A stretch of 27,110 nucleotides of DNA from an uncultured Eubacterium sp. (GTDB lineage: Bacteria > Bacillota > Clostridia > Lachnospirales > Lachnospiraceae). Positions within the stretch are counted from its first letter, which is position 1. Every line of letters begins with the position of its first letter. The notes under the pieces are model-generated. The model searched no databases, was not told the DNA's origin, and worked only from the letters and a program-made list of their open reading frames with translations. Shown here piece by piece: positions 21,915 to 27,110 of this stretch. The stretch lies in contig CAJUIH010000034.1 in the NCBI GenBank assembly GCA_910586045.1, positions 1 to 27,110 of the forward strand, given 5' to 3'. The position numbers and the translations under genes are program-made.

Positions 21915-23030
21915 ATGATTCAACTGAAAGGAACATACAACGAAGCAAAGATTTTTACGGACAATATAGATGAGGCATCGGCTTCACAGGTTTTGCTGTT
22001 ATTAAATCAGGAATTTGTATCGGGAAGTAAAATAAGGATGATGCCGGATATCCATGCCGGAGCCGGTTGTACGATCGGGACGACTATGACAATAACGGAT
22101 AAAATAGTACCGAATCTGGTCGGCGTGGACATTGGCTGCGGAATGGAGACCATTCAGATCAAGGAACGGCATATCGAACTGCAGAAACTGGACAAATGCA
22201 TTTATGAAAAGATTCCATCCGGCTTTCATATACGGGAAAAACCGCATCGGTATTTTGCGCGAACCAGCCTGGCCGATCTATACTGTTACAGGCAGATCCA
22301 TGCGGAAAGGGCGGAAAAAAGCATCGGAACCTTAGGCGGCGGCAACCATTTTATAGAGGCAGGCCGGGATACAGATGGGCAGTTATATATTGTCGTTCAT
22401 TCCGGAAGCCGCCATTTAGGGGTGGAAGTGGCGGGTTATTATCAGGAAGAAGGATACCGGGCGTTAAAAGGGGCTGGGACGGTTCCTACGGATATTCCGA
22501 AACAGTTAGCTTATGTAGCGGGCAGCTTGTTTGAACAATATCTGCACGATATGAAAATCGTACAGCAGTATGCACAGGTCAACAGGCAGGCAATTATGGA
22601 CGAAATCATAAAAGGGATGAAGCTGCATGTGACCGGGCAGTTTACGACCATACACAATTATATTGATACGGATGCAATGATCTTGCGAAAAGGCGCCGTA
22701 TCTGCGCGCAGGGATGAAAAACTGCTGATCCCGATCAATATGAGGGATGGTTCCCTGCTTTGTACAGGCAAAGGAAACGAGGAATGGAACCAGTCGGCAC
22801 CGCATGGGGCGGGCAGGCTGGTGAGCCGGTCCGCAGCAAAAGAAAAATTTACGGTATCGGAATTTAAAAAACAAATGAGCGGGATTTATACGACGTCCGT
22901 GAATAAGGATACGTTGGACGAATGTCCGATGGCATATAAGGGAATGGATGATATTATAAAAAATATAGGCGATACGGTGCGGATTGATAAGATCATTAAA
23001 CCGATATATAATTTTAAAGCAGGGGAGTGA
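21915..23030 (+). CDS. rtcB: RtcB-family RNA ligase
   Basis: RtcB joins RNA 2',3'-cyclic phosphate (or 3'-phosphate) ends to 5'-OH ends using GTP and Mn2+. 371 residues, slightly shorter than Escherichia coli RtcB (408). Mn2+-binding D72 and C75 (GVDIGCGMET), GTLGGGNHFIEA, VVHSGSRHLGVEVA with the metal-binding His, and H297 in SAPHGAGRLVSR, the expected guanylated histidine, are all present. The C-terminus (CPMAYKGMDDII, DTVRIDKIIKPIYNFKAGE) is canonical. ATG follows GGGGAGG. No RtcA or archease gene is in the window. Role (RNA repair under stress or tRNA/rRNA rescue) is inferred. Confidence 0.94.
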   Translation: MIQLKGTYNEAKIFTDNIDEASASQVLLLLNQEFVSGSKIRMMPDIHAGAGCTIGTTMTITDKIVPNLVGVDIGCGMETIQIKERHIELQKLDKCIYEKIPSGFHIREKPHRYFARTSLADLYCYRQIHAERAEKSIGTLGGGNHFIEAGRDTDGQLYIVVHSGSRHLGVEVAGYYQEEGYRALKGAGTVPTDIPKQLAYVAGSLFEQYLHDMKIVQQYAQVNRQAIMDEIIKGMKLHVTGQFTTIHNYIDTDAMILRKGAVSARRDEKLLIPINMRDGSLLCTGKGNEEWNQSAPHGAGRLVSRSAAKEKFTVSEFKKQMSGIYTTSVNKDTLDECPMAYKGMDDIIKNIGDTVRIDKIIKPIYNFKAGE

Positions 23031-23031
23031 T

Positions 23032-23106
23032 ATGCAAGGAATCCAAAATAACAATTGCAGCAGGCAAGGCGCGGGAGCGCCGCTTATGGTAATAGAAGCT
23101 GTGTAA
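23032..23106 (+). CDS. Possible 24-codon small ORF downstream of rtcB
   Basis: An ATG 4 nt after AGGGGAG starts a 24-codon frame that ends at TAA. The ribosome site lies within the last codons of rtcB, so translation could be coupled. The peptide has one Cys and no membrane segment. The stretch GGCGC-GGGA-GCGCC inside it can form a hairpin, so the site may instead be a remnant or a structured RNA. No known family; weak evidence. Confidence 0.25.
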   Translation: MQGIQNNNCSRQGAGAPLMVIEAV

Positions 23107-23208
23107 AATCAAGGATCAATTTTTGAATGTAAAATTTGCACACCTGCGGTACTTTTTTTTTCGCCTGGAATACATTATTATAAGATGAAGCTTTGTGAGG
23201 TAGTAAAC

Positions 23209-24228
23209 ATGGATAATTTTCTGGGATGCGATAGGTGTGGATGCGGCTGGAATGGATGCGGCGGATGCAGCGGTTGTCATGGATGCAATCATTGGCATAT
23301 GGGGTGCCGGGGGATTTTGCATATTGTAAAAAAAGGGGATACTTTATATAAAATATCCAGACGATACGGGGTTCCGCTCAAAAGGGTTATGTATGCCAAT
23401 CCCTATGTGGATGTATACAATCTGCAGATAGGGGATGAAATATGCGTGCCGATTATGGGCCTGCGCCCGCTGGCAGAAGCGGAACTTTATCGCGGCGATC
23501 CAATGGATGAGGCACGTCCGGAAACGGTCCAGATGCCGGTACCGGAGGATCAAACACAGCCGGAAAATATGCAGCAGCCTGTGTATGGCGGTGGTTCCGG
23601 CCTTTCATGGTGTGTGAGCCGGACAGAGGAAAACAGCGGGCCAGGGTATATGGAAGCAGATCCTGCGCAGGGGGTTTTCGGGAGTGAGAAAGAAATCCAA
23701 GCCAATGACGATATGGAGCAAATGGGTCTGATGCCGCGGGAGAGCGACGCCCAACAAGCGCATTCGGAGTATGCCGACAGCAAAATGGAAGATATGCCGC
23801 GAAACGGAACGTCTGCAGGAATGGATGGAATTCGCCAGGATAACATGCCTGACCAAATGGGAAGCATGCCGCAGAATGATCCGTCTGGGCAAATGGGAAG
23901 TATGCCGCAGAATGATCCGTCTGGGCAAATGGGAAGCATGCCGCAGAATGATCCGTCTGGGCAAATGGACGGATTACTTACGGATGGCAAGATGGGGATT
24001 TTGGATCCCAAGCAGCAGGATGAGCAAAATCCGATGCCGCGGGACGGCATGTCCGGGGCGGCGGGGCAGATGGCGCAAACCTGTCAAAAGCAGTGTACAC
24101 AAATGGCATTGGGGCAGCAACCAGACGGCGGGTATAGAGGATGGGAAACACAACAAGAGCGTACCCGGCGGACGGTTGGAGAACAGATGGGTATGTCGGG
24201 CTACCGGGCGCCGTACGGGCAGTTATGA
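23209..24228 (+). CDS. LysM protein with Cys/Gly-rich N-terminus and tandem-repeat tail (spore-coat-like)
   Basis: 339 residues from ATG 23209, 7 nt after GTGAGGT. Residues 1-35 are Gly/Cys/His-rich, with 8 Cys in 33 residues (C7, C10, C12, C17, C20, C23, C26, C33). Residues 36-82 are a clear LysM domain (HIVKKGDTLYKISRRYGVPLKRVMYANPYV, LQIGDEICVPI), which binds peptidoglycan or chitin-like glycans. The remaining ~255 residues are Met/Gln/Asp/Pro-rich and disordered, with three 12-residue repeats. There is no signal peptide. A LysM domain joined to a Cys-rich or low-complexity region is common in proteins assembled on the spore surface (SafA-type), and the mother cell needs no signal peptide, so spore coat/cortex localisation is a reasonable inference. 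Not proven. Confidence 0.82.
   Translation: MDNFLGCDRCGCGWNGCGGCSGCHGCNHWHMGCRGILHIVKKGDTLYKISRRYGVPLKRVMYANPYVDVYNLQIGDEICVPIMGLRPLAEAELYRGDPMDEARPETVQMPVPEDQTQPENMQQPVYGGGSGLSWCVSRTEENSGPGYMEADPAQGVFGSEKEIQANDDMEQMGLMPRESDAQQAHSEYADSKMEDMPRNGTSAGMDGIRQDNMPDQMGSMPQNDPSGQMGSMPQNDPSGQMGSMPQNDPSGQMDGLLTDGKMGILDPKQQDEQNPMPRDGMSGAAGQMAQTCQKQCTQMALGQQPDGGYRGWETQQERTRRTVGEQMGMSGYRAPYGQL
23854..23961 (+). repeat. Three 36-bp in-frame tandem repeats
   Basis: Copies 23854-23889, 23890-23925 and 23926-23961 encode QMGSMPQNDPSG three times. Only one base differs (AGC/AGT in the middle copy, silent). Such near-identity points to recent expansion and likely length variation between strains. Confidence 0.95.
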
Positions 24229-24265
24229 AATTTTTATAAAATTGCAGGAAGAAGCATTCGTTTGA

Positions 24266-24294
24266 TTGACAAAATATGCATGTATTTATATAAT
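24266..24294 (+). promoter_or_regulatory. Perfect consensus promoter of the rhomboid-like gene
   Basis: TTGACA (24266-24271), 17-nt spacer, TATAAT (24289-24294): full match to the housekeeping consensus in both boxes. ATGCATG flanks (24277-24283) and ATGCATG (24293-24299) form a direct repeat around the -10. Confidence 0.92.
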
Positions 24295-24334
24295 GCATGA
24301 CAGGAACGATAATCAGAAACGTATGGAGGTCCAA

Positions 24335-25189
24335 ATGAATTTTATGAATAAACTAGAGCGTAAATTTTCAAAATACGCAGTATCAAATTTAACGATGTAC
24401 CTGATTTTCGGTTATGTAGTCGGTTATATCCTAAGCAGGTTTTCGCCGGGGATACTTCCCTATCTGATTCTGGACCCATACCAGGTTTTGCATGGGCAGG
24501 TTTGGCGTCTGGTTACCTGGATCCTGATCCCGCCGTCCACGCAGTCGATTTTGTTTTATGTGATTATGATGTTGTTTTATTACCAGCTTGGTATGAGTCT
24601 GGAACGGACATGGGGCACCTTTCGGTATAATGTTTATATTTTGGGCGGCATACTCTATACAGCCCTCGGCGCGGTGGTTACTTGGGCCATTATGTCGGCG
24701 GTGATGGGCAATGCGGCATACGTAGGGGTGTATGTAGGCGCGAGCGTCAGCACGTATTATATCTGTATGTCAATCTTTCTGGCTTTCGCGGTCTGCTATC
24801 CGAATATGCAGGTCTTGCTGTATTTTATAATACCGATTAAAATGAAATGGCTTGCCTATGTGTATGCGGCGCTTATGGCCCTGGATTTTATCCAAAACGC
24901 ATGGCCGGGCAGAATTATGCTGTTTATGTCATTGCTGAATTTCCTGATTTTCTTTTTGTCTACCAGGGACCTGCGCAGGTATTCTCCCAAAGAGGTCCAC
25001 AGAAAACAGGTATATCGTCAGGCGGTCCGCCAGCCGCGTCCGGGCGGCGTCACAAAGCACAAATGCGCGATCTGCGGCAGGACGGAACAGGATGACCCGA
25101 CATTGGAATTTCGGTTTTGTTCGAAATGCGAGGGCAACTATGAGTACTGCCAGGAGCATTTGTTTACGCACCAGCATATCAAAAGATAA
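24335..25189 (+). CDS. Rhomboid-like membrane protein with C-terminal zinc ribbon (probably not a protease)
   Basis: 284 residues, ATG after TGGAGGT; the longer frame begins with a TTG inside the -35 box and is rejected. About six membrane segments between residues 18 and 208. Rhomboid traits: HGQVWRLVTWILI (53-65), YYQLGMSLERTWGTFRYNVYILGG (82-105, giving a rhomboid L1-loop look), G135-A-S137-V where the catalytic Ser would be, and YPNMQVLLYFIIPIKMKWLAYV (155-176). The sixth-helix catalytic His is missing (ALDFIQNAW), so proteolysis is unlikely. The tail carries C244-x2-C247 and C262-x2-C265 with further C272, H275, H279, H281: a zinc-ribbon-like module facing the cytoplasm. Its promoter is the strongest in the window. 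Function unknown. Confidence 0.82.
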   Translation: MNFMNKLERKFSKYAVSNLTMYLIFGYVVGYILSRFSPGILPYLILDPYQVLHGQVWRLVTWILIPPSTQSILFYVIMMLFYYQLGMSLERTWGTFRYNVYILGGILYTALGAVVTWAIMSAVMGNAAYVGVYVGASVSTYYICMSIFLAFAVCYPNMQVLLYFIIPIKMKWLAYVYAALMALDFIQNAWPGRIMLFMSLLNFLIFFLSTRDLRRYSPKEVHRKQVYRQAVRQPRPGGVTKHKCAICGRTEQDDPTLEFRFCSKCEGNYEYCQEHLFTHQHIKR

Positions 25190-25321
25190 CACGGCTGCGA
25201 TTGGGAATTGCCAGTAAATGATTTGCGGGCAGTTCCCTGTCTGCCAGCCAAAGTTTTGGAAAAATTTTAAAAAATTTAATAATAATGTTAAAAAGTTTTA
25301 AGAGACGTGCTGCCATACCTA

Positions 25322-25330
25322 TGCTATAAT
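25322..25330 (+). promoter_or_regulatory. Extended -10 promoter of the alarmone synthetase
   Basis: TGC-TATAAT (25322-25330) with no good -35. An A/T-rich tract at 25259-25301 upstream could act as an UP element. The rest of the 25190-25386 gap shows only a 5-bp hairpin (GGCAG/CTGCC) without a T-run. Confidence 0.55.
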
Positions 25331-25386
25331 AGCTTGGAGCAGGAAATCCCTGCAAAAGGATGGATTATATAGTTGGAGGATATAAA

Positions 25387-26160
25387 ATGGAGCAGCATGA
25401 AGATCATGATATTTTAGGAGGGGAGCTGACGGCAGAACTGGTTACCCTGCTGGATTCCCCGGATAAAATAGATAAAACAAAAAAATTTATGGACATGCTC
25501 GTTGGCTACAGGGAATTGATGATGATGTATACCTGTGCTGTCAAAGAAGTCAGGACAAAATTCGAAGTGCTGGATACGGAGTTTAGCGTCCGGTACCAGC
25601 GAAATCCGATCAGTTCGATCACGACACGCTTAAAGCATACGAACAGTATCATATCCAAACTGGAGAGGTATGGCTATGGCTTTTCATTGGAAAATATTGA
25701 GAAATACATAAATGACGCCGGGGGGATCCGGGTTATCTGTTCGTATATTGACGATATTTACGAGATTGCGGATGCATTGCTTGCACAGGATGACATTATG
25801 CTTTTGACACGCAAAGATTATATTGTCCAGCCAAAGCCAAATGGTTACCGCAGCCTGCATTTAATTATCAGCCTGCCTGTGTTTTTTGCGAATTTCAGAA
25901 AAGAAATGAAAGTGGAAGTGCAGATTCGCACGATTGCGATGGATTTTTGGGCAAGCTTGGAGCATCAGCTTAAATATAAGCAGAATATTGCGCATCAGCA
26001 GGAGATCGTATCACAGTTAAAATCCTGCGCGGACGTGATTGCTTCTACCGATGAACGGATGCTGGATATTCGCCGCCAGATCGAAGTGGCTGCCGGTGTT
26101 CCGACAGAAGAGGAAATATTATTTGACAAACTAAGTAAAATGGATCTTTTAATGAGTTAA
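25387..26160 (+). CDS. Small alarmone synthetase, (p)ppGpp synthetase (RelQ/RelP type)
   Basis: Transfers pyrophosphate from ATP to GDP or GTP, making the stringent-response alarmones. 257 residues, no HD hydrolase, TGS or ACT domain, so a stand-alone synthetase. ATG 25387 is 7 nt after TTGGAGGA. RelA/SpoT synthetase motifs: NPISSITTRLKHTNSIISKLER (73-94), DAGGIRVICSYIDDIYEIADAL (110-131), DYIVQPKPNGYRSLHLII (144-161) and E177-VQIRT-x-AMDFWASLEHQLKYK (177-198). Catalytic residues (R81, K83, D110, E177) appear intact. Length exceeds RelQ (~210 aa) owing to ~45 extra N-terminal residues. Whether it is orthologous to YjbM or YwaC cannot be settled by eye. A ZIP transporter converges from the right. 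Confidence 0.93.
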   Translation: MEQHEDHDILGGELTAELVTLLDSPDKIDKTKKFMDMLVGYRELMMMYTCAVKEVRTKFEVLDTEFSVRYQRNPISSITTRLKHTNSIISKLERYGYGFSLENIEKYINDAGGIRVICSYIDDIYEIADALLAQDDIMLLTRKDYIVQPKPNGYRSLHLIISLPVFFANFRKEMKVEVQIRTIAMDFWASLEHQLKYKQNIAHQQEIVSQLKSCADVIASTDERMLDIRRQIEVAAGVPTEEEILFDKLSKMDLLMS

Positions 26161-26180
26161 AATTATAAAGTTATGTAGCC

Positions 26181-26203
26181 TTGGATGTCCGGGTGACATC
26201 CAA
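26181..26203. other. Hairpin between converging genes
   Basis: A perfect 8-bp stem (26181-26188 with 26196-26203), 7-nt loop, in the gap between the converging synthetase and ZIP genes. No T-run on either side, so its role as a terminator is doubtful. Confidence 0.4.
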
Positions 26204-26238
26204 ACAGGCGTTGCGCCGTGCTTGCGGCTGCAGTTTGT

Positions 26239-27039
26239 TTATCCAAGCATTACGTCTAAAAGCATCATAACCGCAAATCCGGTGATAATGCCCATGGTCG
26301 CGCCGTAAGGCTGGGTATTCCGGTTTTTTTGGCATTCAGGTATCAGTTCGTGTACGGCAACCAAAATCATTGCCCCCGCGGCAAACGACAGGGCATAGGG
26401 CAGTATGGATTCGACATAGACGACTAAAAAAGCCCCGGCGGCCCCGGAAATCGGTTCCACAATGCCGGATGCCTGGCCAAGCAGGAAGCTTTTCATCCGG
26501 GAAAACCCCTCCCGTCTAAGCGGTATGGATACGGCTGCGCCTTCCGGAAAATTCTGCAGTCCGATTCCGACGGCAATCGTGATTGCGCCCATCAGCCGTT
26601 CCGGTGTGAAGTGGTCGCCCAACGCGCCGAAAGCGACGCCGACCGCAAGCCCTTCGGGAATATTGTGGAGCGTAATGGATAAAATAAGCATGATAATCCG
26701 GTTCATCTTCTCATCCGGTCTTCCCTGCGTGCTGTCCGCCCCGCCCCGCGCATAAAATACAATTTTATCAGACAGCCACATAAACGCCGCACCGCTTAAA
26801 AAACCGATCGTGGCGACGAAATAGGCCGGAATGCTCGAAGATGCCTCGGCGCGTGCGATAGCGGGCTGCAACAGGGACCAGAAGCTTGCGGCGATCATGA
26901 CGCCGGAAGCAAAGCCGAGCATCAGGTTCAGCATTTTGTTGTGCGGGGATTTGAAAAAAACAACCATGGCGGCACCAAGCGCAGTTACGGACCACGTCCC
27001 GATGGTTGCGGCAAGGGCCATTAAAACAATCTGATTCAT
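26239..27039 (-). CDS. ZIP-family divalent metal transporter (ZupT/GufA-like)
   Basis: Imports zinc or other divalent metals into the cytoplasm. 266 residues, eight membrane segments expected. The ATG follows AGGAGG (27052-27047) by 7 nt. Signature motifs: H125-N-I-P-E-G130 in TLHNIPEGLAVGVAFGA (TM4), Q162-N-F-P-E-G167 in GIGLQNFPEGAAVSIPLR (TM5), E195 in SGIVEPISG, and VAVHELIPE (H230, E231). The metal-binding His/Glu set of GufA-type ZIPs is complete, though TM5 has Asn rather than His at one position as in many bacterial members. The loop between TM3 and TM4 (residues 96-112) is short and not His-rich. It stands alone here. Confidence 0.93.
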   Translation of the reverse strand: MNQIVLMALAATIGTWSVTALGAAMVVFFKSPHNKMLNLMLGFASGVMIAASFWSLLQPAIARAEASSSIPAYFVATIGFLSGAAFMWLSDKIVFYARGGADSTQGRPDEKMNRIIMLILSITLHNIPEGLAVGVAFGALGDHFTPERLMGAITIAVGIGLQNFPEGAAVSIPLRREGFSRMKSFLLGQASGIVEPISGAAGAFLVVYVESILPYALSFAAGAMILVAVHELIPECQKNRNTQPYGATMGIITGFAVMMLLDVMLG

Positions 27040-27110
27040 GATTACACCTCCTGATCTAGTATATTAAATGGAAGAAGTATCGGTGACAGGCAGGGCTTTT
27101 GTTTTTGAAA
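27040..27110 (-). promoter_or_regulatory. Leader of the ZIP gene
   Basis: Reading leftwards, a possible -10 TATACT (27063-27058) lies 18 nt before the start codon. No convincing -35 is seen, and no clear zinc-repressor palindrome. Only 71 nt of the leader is in the window. Confidence 0.35.

Noticed and set aside
23854..23961. CRISPR-like array
   Set aside because: The three 36-bp units are directly adjacent with no spacers and are in frame with the LysM gene; no cas gene is present.
23550..24050. Minus-strand open frame with PDGSFCG-type repeats
   Set aside because: Antisense of the 36-bp repeats in the LysM gene, where the plus-strand frame has a LysM domain and a ribosome site.

Overview
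The window reads as chromosomal DNA of an anaerobic, probably spore-forming Clostridia, most likely Lachnospiraceae. The pointers are a spore photoproduct lyase, a Cys-rich LysM protein of spore-coat type, the Nfn electron-bifurcating transhydrogenase, strong AGGAGG ribosome sites, classical TTGACA/TATAAT promoters, and a group of secretion/flagellum-like small proteins whose look I associate with that family. No rRNA, tRNA, CRISPR array, IS element or prophage was found. Genes are tightly packed and nearly all on the plus strand. The exceptions are a partial TetR-type regulator at the left edge, an LUD-domain gene and a ZIP transporter at the right edge.

Layout. (1) 1-2985: a divergent TetR-like regulator start, then a three-gene unit of MTAN-like nucleosidase, short-chain dehydrogenase and spore photoproduct lyase (splB). 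(2) 2995-6285: four proteins of unknown function. The first has a FliD-C-like segment, the second and third are coiled-coil proteins, and the fourth is a charged 127-residue protein. Two of their upstream regions carry GCCGATA-type -10 elements like those of the flagellar sigma factor SigD/FliA. This is the best candidate in the window for an undescribed system. (3) 6373-8178: argS with its own terminator. (4) 8216-11238: an LUD-domain protein divergent from two adjacent G3E (CobW/P47K) GTPases. One GTPase has a His-rich insert; the other is fused to a C-terminal domain resembling the YcgQ/DUF1980 family. (5) 11281-13808: a long inverted repeat, then nfnA-nfnB (1-base overlap) and a terminator. 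(6) 14000-16330: an intracellular GH2 glycosidase with an extra Met-rich tail. (7) 16340-17983: a short NeuB-like synthase without a SAF domain, and an RNase H1 with a hybrid-binding domain. (8) 18054-24228: a long co-directional run of a small unknown protein, parvulin-like lipoprotein, AlkD-like glycosylase, unknown protein, membrane metallophosphoesterase, RtcB ligase, a possible 24-codon ORF and a LysM/Cys-rich protein with tandem repeats. (9) 24266-27110: a rhomboid-like membrane protein without the catalytic His but with a zinc-ribbon tail, a small alarmone synthetase and a ZIP metal transporter on the minus strand.

How it fits together. Several loci concern stress and dormancy: UV damage in spores, alkylation repair, RNA repair, (p)ppGpp synthesis and a spore-coat-like protein. 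Others concern redox balance (Nfn) and metal handling (two G3E GTPases, ZIP). Function calls rest on motifs read by eye; no database search was made. Many starts were moved downstream of the longest open frame to the ATG that follows a clear AGGAGG-like site.
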